Shown here one piece after another: positions 49,126 through 61,467 of a DNA stretch of 64,000 bases. Position numbers and translations under genes: made by a program. Under the pieces are notes generated by a model. It made no database searches. It was given only the letters and a program-made list of their open reading frames with translations, and was not told where the DNA came from. This DNA is from Caenorhabditis elegans (taxonomy: Eukaryota; Nematoda; Chromadorea; Rhabditida; Rhabditidae), in contig NC_003284.9 in the NCBI RefSeq assembly GCF_000002985.6, positions 16,616,001-16,680,000 of the forward strand, read 5' to 3'. Each line of letters starts with the position of its first letter. Within the stretch, counting starts at the first letter, position 1.

Positions 49126-49435
49126 AAATTAATCAGTAAATGTAAATTGGAAAATAAAAAATCATGAGTGATTCAGAATAAAAATTTTAAATATAAAAAT
49201 ACAGAATACAATCTTCTGCAACAGAATAAAAATTCAAAAAGTATCACAATATTCATCGAAAATATATTGAAAGAAATTGTCAAATGTCTATGGCAGTTAG
49301 TGATGCATGGATTAAAGTTTAAACATTCAGAAGTTTTTTTGTATTTGTAGTGCATGACTTGTTATCATGTTATCAACAGAGAATTAGCAAAGAACTACAA
49401 ATTGGACATATAATGATCACAAAAACTTCGTTTTT

Positions 49436-52400
49436 CTATTGAATAATGACAAAAACAATAATTACCACAAGGATGAGTATAATGACTAGTGGAGCAATAA
49501 TGAAACATAGAAGATTAAGGAAACAGTCACGTGGGTTACGGTAGTTAGATGGAGACCAACCAATTCGATGTTTAGTTTCTCTTGAGTGATGATGGCTGAA
49601 ACCGGTTAGAATATATTAGTGTTATGTTTGATTTTCTTGAGCTTTTTTGGACACTTCGTTATATACAAAAATTATTAGTAAAATAAGGAAAAAGGTTGCA
49701 ACAATTATTGGCGCCAGTGTTTCAATGAAAAACACAACTTTCCACCGTTGACATTCATCTCCGTAATACGTTGTTCGGTTTTTGATTCGAATATACCTTG
49801 ATTTTTTCCCTCCCCTATGCTGATCCTTGGTGTTGTCTCTTTTCTGTGGAGGTTGTTTTCTGTGTGGATGCTCGGTGGTACGCTTCAAGTGTCTCGTATT
49901 GTATTCCTCCTCGATCAGCGCATTTTCTGCATCTGGAATAATAATGAAACCCTTTGAATTTAAAAGACAGGACTTACCACGATAGTTGTTGTAACGATCA
50001 TAGTCTTGTTCGCCGTTATTATCTGGAAAAAAAAACTTACTATGGTTTTCTAAACTAAATTGAAAGTACTTTTTAAAAAATTTTTAAAAATTGTTTTGAA
50101 AAAAAACTGGCTTTGCAGTTTTGATACAATTTATGATACAAGCCTTATAAAGAAAATCAGGTACATGGCTCTTGTTTTAACTAGCTACCAAAACTATTCA
50201 ATATATTTTCCCGCTTACAAGGAACATAAATTTCCTCGCTCTTCTTCCTATCCTCCTCCTCCTTCTTCTTTCTCCTCTTTCTTTCAATTTCTTCATTACG
50301 AGTTGTAGTTGTAGTTGTCGTTGTTTCCTCGGTTACTCCCAATGGTAAATTTCTGGAAACATAGTCAGCTTCTCCATAAGCTTCGTATTGCTGTTGTTGT
50401 TGTGGCTGCGGCTGTGGCTGCGGTTGAACTTGCTGGAAAGTTTAAATTTGTTAATATATAGTTTTTAACTAGTTAAAATAAAAAGTAATTTGTTTCAAAA
50501 GCCCACTAGTCGTTCACAAGATTTTCAATATATGAAATACAAAAAAGTTTCTAAAAATGGCAAAAGACCTTTGAATCAAATCACTAAAATTCAAAGAAAG
50601 TTTCATGCGGGGAAAAGTAAGAATACACATAAGGAAAAAAGGGTCATACACGTCGGACAGAGTCTGGGGATTTGCTCGAAAGTTGAACGCGTACTAGTAT
50701 CGGAGAAGACGAGCCGCGCATCGACTTTGGAATGATGTAGTGATTCGAAATTGATTCTGAAATTATCAACGTATGAGATTGTCAAAAATAATTCAAACAA
50801 AAACATACGGTCTGGAACCTGGTCATAACGTGGAGGATACTGCTGTGGGATTGGTTGTGGTTGTGGTGGTGGTGGAATGGGTTGTAAGGTTTGCCCGCCG
50901 TAGATTGGTGGTTGAGGACGTTGGTGTTGGATTTGGCTATACGCCTCATAGATTGATCTCTCGTCTTCATAGACTTCGCCACCATTAACCTTAAACTATT
51001 TTTTTTAAATTTTATTTTTAAGGTTCAACTCACTCTCTGAACATGTGGAACAACTTGTGGCTTTGGTGGAATCACAGGTGGCGGGACCTCTCTTCTGATG
51101 CTATACTGCGGATTATCCTGCATGTTCACATTAGTATAAGTACCAGAGTATTGATCTTTTCTTTGTCTTTCCGGGGAAATTTGACGATCAATGTAGATTT
51201 GGCGGGAACCTATAAATTTTTATTAAACTTTTTTTTCTTTTTTTCCTGGCAAAAAAATCAAACCTTCTGATTGCCGTCTGCTGCGGCGTTCAGTGTCCAA
51301 ACGCGATTTCCGTTCCATTTCTCTGAAATCATATGATGTTTAAAACTGGTAAAAATTGATAATAAATACCGATTTTGTTGATCAGTAAGTTGCTGATAGT
51401 CATATTTGTTCTCCGAGTGAATAAGTTCTGGGACACTGCCGTGACTGTGGAGACTGGTACGACTTCTGCGAGTCTCGATGACACCATAACCAGAGACAAC
51501 GTCTTTTCCAGAGTAGTACGGGTCATTTATGTAAGTTTCACTTCGAGGTTCGGAAGACCTGAATAATTATTTATAAATGTGAGCTATGGGTGAAAAGGTG
51601 TTTTTTTGAAACTTAGAAATATTTCCGAGGGTAGGTTTTCACGTCGACCGACAATTTCCGAGTTCAGCCACTCATTATAAAATTATATGACTAAGTACAG
51701 TGAGTGGCCAAACTCGGAAATTGTCGGCCGCCGGACGTCCGATATTAGAGCCCTAATTAAAACTGTTTGTAATTATTTTTAGTGAAATTTCGGATGTCTC
51801 AATAATACCTTGACCATCGTTTTCTATCATTATTAGTGAAGGAGGTATATGACTCTCTTGCTTGTCTTTCCCCATAGGCCGTATAATTACGATTAGCCGT
51901 GTCGTAAACGTAACGTGCACTGAAATTAGAATATCAACACCACAATTCTTATCAGCAAAACTCACGTAACATCGCCGGTGGGCTTGACAGAATTTCCACT
52001 GCGCCCCGAGTACATTCTTCTCAGTTCTTCCGATTGTGAGTCAGCGGGACTACTTTGTGCATCAACCACGCGAAGATCGTCTCGACTCAAACGGTGCGCG
52101 TCACGTACTCCGACCTGACTTCTTGTTGGAGAATGGGAGTATACTCGTGTTGAATTGTGGGTCGGCTCGTGGTTCATATAAGCCACAGTTGAGTATCTGA
52201 AATTTGAAAAAATCTAAAAGTAAATACAGGAGTCAAGTTATTTTTCTGTTTGACTTTAATTTGCTACCAACAAACTCAAAAACTTAAAGAACTAGTATTT
52301 AGCATTTTGAAATTTGCAGTTTAGCTCGTATCAAAAATTATTTCTAAATACAAACCTGTCGGCAACGTCGTGTAGCACGGGCGGCGGAGTTGTCTCGTCA

Positions 52401-55400
52401 GCGTAATGTCGAACGTCGTCTAAAAAAGGAAACGTAAATGTAAAGTCTTTTGTGCAAAACTGATGATCAGAAAAAGGAGGGAAAAGAGAGCTAGTGACTC
52501 ACATAAACTATTAGGAGAGTTGTGGGTGTTCAAATCAAATTTGATTACTTTACGTTCTGTTATCAGTAAAACCTAATGCTCTGACATGGAAAATGGAAAA
52601 TTCGTTCACAACAGGTTATTGATTTAGTATAAAATGTGAAAGGTGTTAGTTTAGAATGATCTAATTTTTAATAAAATTGTGATAGATTTTCGAAACTTTT
52701 GCTAATTCAGAGGAACATATGCTATTTTTTGATTTATTTCAGCATTTGTGTACACTATCAGGGTTTTTTTTTCAGAAAATGACTATTTTCTAAGATTTAG
52801 AATAGAGAAAATAGAAGCTAATGGAAATTAACCAAACGAAAACATTTTTGTTTCAGAAATTTTTGACATTTTGAACTACAACACAACTTTCTAAATTTTT
52901 AAACAATTAACGTTCGTGCTTAAAATTTTTGAAATACTCTTTTCGCACCAAAGTTTTAAAGAATTGATATTGCTTAACCCAAAAAAGTGATGAATTCGCT
53001 GAAATTTCAATTAGTACGGCTGGTCTGGCACAATTTTTGTGCAAGACTTTTTGTGAGACAAATAGAAGAAGTACATATATCGAACATTTTATACATTTCC
53101 AAATCATTCTTAGATTGGAAAATTAAAATTACATCCTTCTAGCTTTTCAGATATAATTATGAATACAATTAGTATTACAAACTCAATACAACTTTGCACT
53201 AACGACTGCTTAATGAAAACTTTAAGGCCAAAAGTATGTATGATGAATATTTGAGGGCGTTAATACTACTGATAAGCCAATGTACTGTTGTTCTCTGTGC
53301 CTCTCTGATAACAATCATATTTTCTATTGTTTTATAGTTCCCGCACTTCCATCTACGATACTACTGAATGAAGGGAGCTTGAATTAGTACTTGACCAATA
53401 CCTCGGTCAGCACCTTAATTTCAAATAATCAAATCCCCAATTCCTGAATCTTCAAATTGTTCAAAATCTTCTGTGCAATCAGACGACTTCACTATCGTAA
53501 AGTTTTGTAAAAGAGGGAAACCAAGAAGAAGAAGAATAGCAAACAGTGTTGTGTTGCCCTTTCATGGTGAATCAGTGATTTCGTCGTTGCGCACATACAA
53601 AGGCATGCATACAAGCACACACATGCATACCACACACACATGTACACACACAGTTTTCTTCCGATTCTGATTCACGTTTCATCGTGAAATTTAAAGATTT
53701 CGCGGGGGAAACGGAAAAATACACATGTGAATTGTGAGGTTAAGTATTAAAAACCATCATAGTAGGTGACAGTCAAAAAAGGAAAAATTCTAAGAGATGT
53801 AGCCGTGCCCAAAAATTTTAATTATAAAAAAGTACAGTAAAAAAGTTAAAACTTGAATTTACATACACTAACAAACAATTATGTAGACTTATGCACCTTA
53901 GCGATCAATATGATTGTTGCAAGACCCACTTGGAAAAAAGCGAGTGCCTTTAAACATATGTCAAAATTTCGCGAAATTACTTAAATTTTAATTTTGGTTC
54001 AAAAACTGATAATCATTTTCTGTCAAAACCACGTTTCGAATTACCTAATTTCAATAATAACAACCAAAAAAATATATATAACAAGTTGTGAATTGTCGAA
54101 ACTTTGGCAATCAGATCCCACAAAATTTTTAGGTCTGGTAAATTTTATAAATTCAGATTCAATTTCCAACAATTTTTGAATTGCCAAGCTGTTAAGTGAT
54201 ATTAATCATTTCTCGAAATATTAGATCATACGGAATTTATTGGGAACTATAAATGAACAATTTTGCGTTTACCTAATTGAGCAATATTTCAAGTCCTTTT
54301 TTCTTGACAAAAATTGTCAATAACTAGCGATCCCGTCTTTGTTTTTAACAAAAAAATTTAATAAAAATTACCTGGTACGCTGTGTCGCCTGTCTCCGACT
54401 CCTGCTGGTGGCAATGGTGAAGGTTGAGTGTTTTGAGTGAAGGATCTATGATCACTTTTATATGGGACGTAGTCGTATCGGACGCTGAAAAACTTGAGAA
54501 GTTAAACTGGATTTTGAGTTCAATATTAAAGTCTTGGCAGTATGTAAAAATTGGAGAAAAATTTGCAAAAGTTTCAAAACTATCTTTGTTTAGTTTTTCC
54601 TCAGATCTGCTACATCTATTTATTTTTTTAAAAACAATTTTTAAAAAGTGTAAAAATTATCTATTTTCAATTACAGCTTCTCAGGTGTGTTTGGCTTTTT
54701 TATGCCAAAAATGTTATCTGATTATGACGACCACTGTTTCAATAATTTCAAAATAATTATTGAATAGTTTGAGGGCAGGTAATTATTTTCGAATTCAAAG
54801 CGGTTTTTTTTGTAAATTTTTAAATGTATTTTTTCTTGCAGGTTTGTGCATTTTTTACTGTGTTTATATGCAGTGTACTCAAATTAGTATACAGAAAACT
54901 ATCGTAATTGTTTGTCTACTTTGTGGCTAGCTAGTAAAAAATTTTTAAAAATTGTTTATTTTTTTTAATTTTACTACAATCTTTAATTGTTAGTTAATAT
55001 TTCTGTTTTGATAATTCTTTATTTTGATTTTTCTCATTTTTCTCTACATGCATTTGAGCTTCAAACCCACGATAGAAGCTTGAAAGCAACAAAATTACTA
55101 TCTTCTTTTCAATGTTTGAGTGGAAAGTTTAAGTTTTTTCATTCAAAACAAAAAAGTCATTGTTAGTTAATTCTAGTACGGTCTATATGTATACTGATAA
55201 AGTTTTTTTTTTTTAAATACCTAGACTGCTTCAATTGTTCGAACATGGCGTTTGTTAGAGCGTTTGTGGTGGTCGAAGTGTCAGTGATTAGAGCAGCAGC
55301 AGGCGGTACAGGCGGCGCGAAACTTGGAGGCTTTGGCGGCGAGACGGCCGTCGTTGGACGAAGTTGTTGTTGATGCTGCTTCTCACTGTACAGCGGTATG

Positions 55401-58400
55401 CCAACAGGCTCACTTGCCGGCGGTCTTGGAGGCGGAGATGCCGGAATAGGTGGCGGACGAATTGTCGGCTTTGGTGGTGGAGGTGGGGGTGTTGGTTTGG
55501 CAGGTGGATTGGATAGTGGAAGTGGGGGAGGTGGTAGAGGTGGTGATTCCGTCGGTCGGCCAACTTGTTGTTGCCTCGAGCTTTGCTCCACTTCGATAAC
55601 TGTGGATCTAATAATAGAGTGAGAATGAGTGTTAGTTTATGAAAGCGGAAATGTAATGGAATGAAAAAAAAAGAACTGCAACCTACTTGCTAGAGGAGTA
55701 AACACTGCTTCTTGACGAGTTTTGTCCAGACTCCTGAACTCCATAGATACCATCATCCACAAATGGGAGACCCGAGATTGTGATTGGGGTGGTTTCCTGA
55801 AATTTAAAAATTTTCTTAAGTTTAGTAGTTTTTAGACACCAAAATTGCAATACTTCTTGGCTGAAAATGTACCACTATCCACAAAGTAAATATTGTTTGG
55901 AAATTGTTAAAAACCACTCCTTTGGTCCCAAAATGACCAAATATCATGATAAAACTTTTCAAACATTTTTTGAAAATTTTTTATGTACTGTCAAAGAGTG
56001 GAAATTACTCAGTTTTTGCCATTCATATTTTTGGAAGTCGACCAAAAAAAAATTTTTTTTCGACATTTTTTATGTTTTAATTTTGTTTAAATTTTTTGTA
56101 TGAAAGCATCGGAGGTGTCGAAACATGCGGAATTGCTTTGGATTTCCTCAAAAGCTCGTATTTTTGAAAATTTTGACAACTTGCCAAAACTTTGACTGAA
56201 AATTACGAAAAACCTAAAATTTTTGGAGTGTATTATTATGATATTCGGTTGTTTCGGGTAATTTTAAGTACATTTAGACAAAATCCCCACTGGCGCTATT
56301 CCACCTTTAAGTTAAAAAGAGTTGTGAATTTTTTTGCAATGTTTCATCACGATAGGTTTTGGGAGCTATTATGAGTATTTTGAGGCAATACAAAAACGTT
56401 TCTATACTCCACTTTTGTTTACAAATTATCAACTACATATCAGTTGAAAGTTTTGAACAATTAGCTGGCTGAGAAATCAAACAATTTCAAGCCTTCAAAA
56501 GATACCAGGTCCAAATTGTAAATATCTCCTATTTAGGCAAAAAAGTGCCATTGAAAAGTACCTGTACTTTCTCCATGAAAGAATCGAATTGATTTACAGA
56601 CATTTTCCAATATCTCCTCCGATGTTCGTCATTCAGCCGATCTTCTGAAATTATTAGAACGTTTTCTTTGCAATTCCCACACTGGTAGGTACAGGAAAAA
56701 ACAAATATCGCCGGATTGGCAGTTTATTTTTCTAGCGATTCGCCAGCCCGAAAATGTTTGATTTAAATGGTCGTCACGTTTTACGAGAAAAGAGGGCGAA
56801 AAATGGAGAGAGATGGAAAGTGATAATTCTTATCGAGAGCACTCAATGCCAAAAACTATTCGGTCTGTTTACAACTTTTAACACGGCGCGAGAAAGCTAT
56901 GCAAACGCTGAATCAATACAAAAATTTCAATCACACTCACCCATTTGTTTTTGAAATGTACAAGACGTGTTGATAGTGAACTTGGGACACTCTGATAAAC
57001 CGAATCTTCGTAAAAGAGGCTCGAAAGTTCTGGAGCCGTCGGACGCTGTGATGAACACAACAATACTGTTGCGTACATGTTCTGGAAGATTGGAGAGAAC
57101 CTGGAAATGTGAAAGTAGGATCTGAAGTCAAGTTCTAGATACCTGTTGCAGTTCGTCTTCTTCGTGCATGCTCATTCTGTGCAACTGTGAGAACACAATT
57201 GCAATAACGTCCAGTCTCATCTTCCAATTGTTAAGAAGCCATTTATGTATTAAAGATGGCGAATCGAAACCATCACTGAAATTTAATTATTATTGTATTT
57301 TTTTAATCCAAGTTGTATATTTTTTGTACTGTAAAAATTACTGTCTTAAGAGTTTTCTGCATTTTTCGTAAAGTTAGTGGTTAAAAAATTTTGAAATACA
57401 TTGCAATAAACAATTGAAATACATTATGTATTTTTTTTAATTTAGTAGATTAACCAAAGTAGACAGATATTATCATCATAAAAGCTCCTAACAGAGGAGG
57501 ATTTTACAAGTTCTGGCTAAATTTGTAAAAAGAAACACCCGTCGTACGGCTATTTAAACTACTAGGATCATTTATCTGGAAGGAATAAAATGATTATCAC
57601 GTATTTAAAAAAAAACAAAATAGTATAAGATTTTCAATAAAGTGTTAAAAAACACACAAAAAAATGGCTGAGAAAATGCAAAACGTAAGCTATGCTCCTA
57701 TTATGAAATCTTCAACAATTAAAATTTTTGCAATTTTAGAATTTTGAACAGAAGAGTTGCCGATAATTTAAATCATATAATTTCGAAATAATGAATTCAA
57801 AACCTATAGAAATCTAAAAGTAAGGTCCCTAGAAACCCCAAAAACTATTGAACACCTTATAAAACAAGAAGAGTTCTTTTTAGTCCTGTTTACATTTACT
57901 TTGATTTACGACCAGATAACAAGTCGAGATTTTACGACCTGTTGTTGGCCTAATGGTAGAAGACAGTGGTTAAATGACATGGACCTCTCCATCGCCACAG
58001 CAAAATTGTACATTTGATTATGACTGCTATGAGGGACTTAGAGGGACGGTCCTTTTGTTCCCAATAAGAGCCTACATTCAATAGTACATTAAATACATAA
58101 CTGGGTTTGAACATTTGACACTGCTCTAAGTTTCAAGAAAATGGTAAAGTTTTGGCCAATTTAGTTTTAATTTAATTTTAATTTGTACCAGAAACCCAAA
58201 GTCGGTAGATATCCTATTTCTTGTTTTAACATTAATTCTAAGAATAATTTATTATGCTCATTGGAATTTGCAACTTTTATGATTTTTTCCCAATTTTGAA
58301 AAAAAAACCTACTATGTATCTCCACACGCGATCATATCCAGAATTACAGGACGAACCGACATTTTTGTTTCGTTAAAAATATAGCACTGTACAGGTTTTG

Positions 58401-59915
58401 TAGGAGTTTCCGAGTTGAATTTCTGCAATTCAATACTTACTTTTTCATATTACAATTGTAATACTTCATTGGAAATGTGAAATCTCCTTTGATCCATTGA
58501 ATCCACTCCATAAAAATAATTACACAAAAAATCGATAAGTTCTGACTTTTGAGAACTTGTTGGTCCTAACAATAAGACTACCCGGTTTTCGCGTTCTTCG
58601 TTGTCTGAAAAAAAAAACAGTAAAATTCTCAAGATAATTAAGACTCCAACCTTCCTTCGCCGAGACAAATACAGTCCTAACATCCTTCTGTTCGAGAGCT
58701 TCACCCACAAATTTCGAGTCTGGGGAGATCATGTCCTCGAGCAGAGGAGTATCGGAAAGTGCTCTACAAGTTTTGATCAGTTATTTGAGTTGGGATGTGT
58801 TGCGGCGTACAAAATGTATAATATGCAAAATGTTTGTTTTGGTCATCGCAGTTTAGTTAAACTTTCATGAAGTGTAAGGTTTCGATTTGAACTGCAATAG
58901 TTTTTGAATAGGGCAAAAAGAAATTGTAGGGTTTAAAATACTATTAACCAGAACACAAAATTTAACCCTTGAAATAAGCAGTTTTTTACCCTGCACTTAT
59001 TAATTTAACAAGAGAGCATTCGGATAACTTATATATTGTCAACAACACTACAAAAAACATTCGAGAAAAGATGAAAACAAATTGTTTTAAAAAAACTTTT
59101 TTGAAACATCGGAGAAAAATATAATTTCTACGTTTGAATTTTGAGAAAATTTTAAAAAATCGCCAAAAAATAATATTTGCCATAATACTAAATCTGGCTG
59201 AGATCTTAAAATTATTTTCAGAAAGTACTAAAAATCTGCAACAAATCTGCTGAAAAATTGAGAAAAAGGATTGTCGCCGTCAAACGACCTTACTTGAAGT
59301 TTTGAAAAATCTATTTTTCTCCTAATAATTATATTTCCTTTTCTAACGCAAATTCTGGGATACCTAATTAAATTGTGATGATATTCTCTAAAGAACTGAA
59401 AACCTGCACTAAAACTATTATAAAAGAAACATTTTTAATTATGCAGAGATAATATGGTGATGCAAGTTATTATTTTATAAATTGAGTCGTCAGTTAAAAA
59501 GGGGATGAACTAATCTCAACGTCAGTTAGAAAGAACATATTTTAAAGTTTCAAAAAAAAACTAATGTAGAAAAAATCGAACATTTCATTTTGCACAAACA
59601 CGTTGAGTCACAAATGTGGGGTTGCCGAGCTGTGAAAGTGCACACGCAAAGAAACAAAAACTGTTCTTATCATCAAAACCAATGATAATTATTTTATTCC
59701 TATTCTACCGCTTATGTTTTTAAGTATAACGGTACTAGATCAGAATCAAAGACCTGTTGCGAAACTGTATGTTAGGGCACTTAAAACATCTTCAGCTAGC
59801 ACTAAAATTCCAGGAAATTTTCGATTTAACCATGTTTGTATTGTATTCCTCACTGCGAATTCCACCACACTGATAACTCATTCCTGTCAACACACGTACA
59901 CACATACCTGATCAT
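49436..59915 (-). CDS. Degenerate P-loop GTPase-like protein with disordered stalk and C-terminal membrane anchor (isoform B)
   Basis: Exons, 5' to 3': 59915-59908, 58763-58651, 58604-58465, 58422-58313, 57275-57143, 57100-56941, 56644-56562, 55796-55687, 55607-55221, 54484-54372, 52419-52356, 52196-51966, 51919-51809, 51558-51370, 51322-51264, 51209-51034, 50989-50809, 50756-50650, 50432-50219, 50022-49978, 49932-49797, 49595-49436. All phases close: 1009 residues. Residues about 45-285 resemble a P-loop GTPase fold (RVVLLLGPTSSQKSELIDFL, then CNYFYGV and RFHISNE). However, Walker A has Gln59 in place of Gly, and the usual DTPGFGDT switch reads DMIACGDT, so nucleotide hydrolysis is doubtful. 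Residues 286-415 are Pro-rich (SH3-ligand-like); 415-960 are disordered, with a Gln run and a Lys/Arg cluster near 876-888. A hydrophobic segment (about 982-1008) ends one residue before the stop: a tail anchor. The 42-nt intron 3 with a weak donor and the 8-nt first exon are the least certain parts. Confidence 0.8.
49622..49932 (-). CDS. Alternative last exon of the P-loop-like gene: read-through membrane tail (isoform A)
   Basis: If the donor at 49797 (AG|GTATAT) is not used, exon 21 continues in frame to TAA at 49622 and the protein has 1014 residues. The extra sequence is basic (YIRIKNRTTYYGDECQRW), then one strong transmembrane segment (about 980-1001, FIETLAPIIVATFFLILLII) and a 13-residue polar tail ending QENQT. 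If the donor is used, the downstream exon at 49595-49436 supplies a different single-pass tail. Both tails have a Cys shortly before the membrane segment and an IAP/LAP tripeptide near its start, so they look like products of an old exon duplication. Confidence 0.75.
51645..51730. repeat. 30-bp inverted repeat hairpin in an intron
   Basis: Arms 51645-51674 and 51701-51730 pair at 27 of 30 positions across a 26-nt loop; the core is GACAATTTCCGAGTT facing AACTCGGAAATTGTC. It lies in the intron between the exons at 51919-51809 and 51558-51370 of the P-loop-like gene. Either a small MITE or a structured RNA. Confidence 0.75.
55889..56310 (-). mobile_element. MITE remnant (inverted relative of 42786-43222)
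   Basis: Matches the reverse complement of the 43-kb copy: GTTAAAAACCACTCC, AAAATGACCAAATATCATG, a GGAAGTCGACCAAAAAAAA stretch, and a CCCCACTGGCGCTATTCCAC end. The left terminal repeat is missing. Located in an intron of the P-loop-like gene. Confidence 0.65.
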
Positions 59916-59943
59916 TTTATAGCCGAATACTTTCCGTTAGGTT

Positions 59944-59951
59944 GGCTGTAA
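59944..59951 (-). promoter_or_regulatory. Possible SL trans-splice acceptor of the P-loop-like gene
   Basis: TTTACAG on the minus strand, about 30 nt before the ATG at 59915, with no evident upstream exon. Confidence 0.35.
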
Positions 59952-60514
59952 ATCAGCGTTGAGAAGTCATAAATCGGTTATGGTCTTGACGTAAAAGTGA
60001 GAAAAATGATACATGATGATGGGTGATAATAGTGATAATAGAGGAGAAGAGAACATATCATATTTGGTAGTAGGATTGAAACCTGTTTTTTTTGTTCGAT
60101 AACCTCCAGCAGCTACACGATTCATATAATTATTACGCCATTGCAGTGTATAAGGTGTACATGTATGGGTGTCCTTGTCACCACTTTTTGATCGAACGCT
60201 TCCCAAATTGAATGGTGAAACGGTACAGTGAAAGCAATAAAGTGTGAAGTACAGCTTGTTAAGAATGTTCTGCAAGACTTGTTTAATAATTATAGTTACA
60301 AACTCAAAAACTTTTGAAAAAATATTATGGTGGACACTCAGCCAAATAACTGAAAAATTGACTACTAGCTCGAAAACGATAATAAATTAAAAAAAAAACT
60401 ATTGTATGTAGGATATAGAAAATTTTTCACGGAGGTTATCTTTTTCACAGTTATGAATAAACTTATTGTTTAGACACTCACACCAGTGAGCATATTTGCA
60501 TTTTAGTTAAATGC

Positions 60515-60775
60515 GAGGGGGCAGATAGCTCAGTCGGTAGTGGTGGCCGCTAGCAGTCTGGAGGTCACGAGTTCAAGTCCGGCCTCACCCCCTAGGTTTA
60601 CCCAGCCTCTATTGGGAAGTGGAGCAATCCACGACAGGATTATCGGCCACAGTCCCCGGCTAGGACGTGGCTTAAATTACAGCCCAGAGGGATCACCACC
60701 AGGCAGTGTACCTGAATCCCAGATCCGCAGTGCATAGCACTTGAAGAACGGATCGTCCTTTAATTTTTTTTTTTA
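60515..60775 (+). mobile_element. tRNA-derived SINE-like element
   Basis: The head resembles a tRNA with Pol III promoter boxes: A box TAGCTCAGTCGG (60526-60537), a perfect consensus match, and a B box-like GAGTTCAAGTCC about 35 bp later. Acceptor and T-stems no longer pair well, so it is not a working tRNA. A roughly 170-bp unrelated, fairly GC-rich body follows (CAGCCTCTATTGGGAAG ... CTTGAAGAACGGATCG) and the element ends in a T-rich tail (T10 at about 60765). No clear target-site duplication. Head, body and tail together are the layout of a tRNA-derived SINE. Confidence 0.6.
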
Positions 60776-61391
60776 ATTACCTCGCGAAACTTACAATTTC
60801 CTATTTTCGTTTTTACCTTTCTGCTGGGTTTTGACATTTTCACGACAGGGTTTTTGAGAAAAATCAAGGGAAATGAGAAACGAGGGTAGTAAATCGTGAT
60901 CCACGCGCAAATTACATAAATACTAAATAAAAAACTCTCAAAAATAGTTTATGAACTCGCGGCAACATTTTTTGCATAGTTGTGCCACTTAGTAGAAACA
61001 CTGAAATTTATGTGCTATATCATTTAAATATTATTTAACGACGTTACTATCATTGTACACGTTTCTCTCTCTAAGTAAGTAAGTAAGTATCTAAGTATCT
61101 TAGAATGTTGGGTTGTGTCAACCGTATAGAAGAACTGAAGTATTTCTATGCCATGTGAAATATTTGAGCCCTAATTGCCTTCTCTGTGGAATTCACGTTT
61201 TGATGGTATTTGTTCATGAATTATTTTGAATTTTTGTCATCCGAATGCCACAGTTATGTGTCAGACAGCATACTCGTAGTTTTAAATTTTACTAGTCAAG
61301 TAGAACCATGCATCATTATGGTGGATAACTATCGTTTTTCTGAATTAGTGCAATTTATAAATTGGAAACAATTAAAACAATATCAAAACAA
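60776..61391. other. Intergenic DNA
   Basis: AT-rich with a short AAGT/ATCT repeat near 61071-61101 (AAGTAAGTAAGTAAGTATCT). No supported gene. Confidence 0.4.
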
Positions 61392-61467
61392 TTTATTTAA
61401 TACATCAGGGCAAAATATCACATTTAAAAAAACGTCCAAAAACCCCCAACCAAACTCCAGGCAAAAT

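Noticed and set aside
46824..49435. Operon linking the P-loop-like gene and the PP2A B'' gene
   Set aside because: The spacing of 2.6 kb is far longer than the usual worm operon gap (about 100-400 bp), and the downstream gene has several of its own promoters.
55288..55622. Gly-rich plus-strand and His-rich minus-strand frames
   Set aside because: Other-frame shadows of the Pro-rich exon 55221-55607.
57940..57990. tRNA-like GGCCTAATGGTAGAA (A-box-like)
   Set aside because: No B box, T-arm or acceptor pairing follows at the required distance.
58423..58464. Strong donor GTAAGT at 58440 as the end of exon 3 of the P-loop-like gene
   Set aside because: It would leave only 18 nt before the acceptor at 58423 and puts an in-frame TAA before the donor; the weaker GTATTA donor at 58464 keeps the conserved RF.I..E reading.
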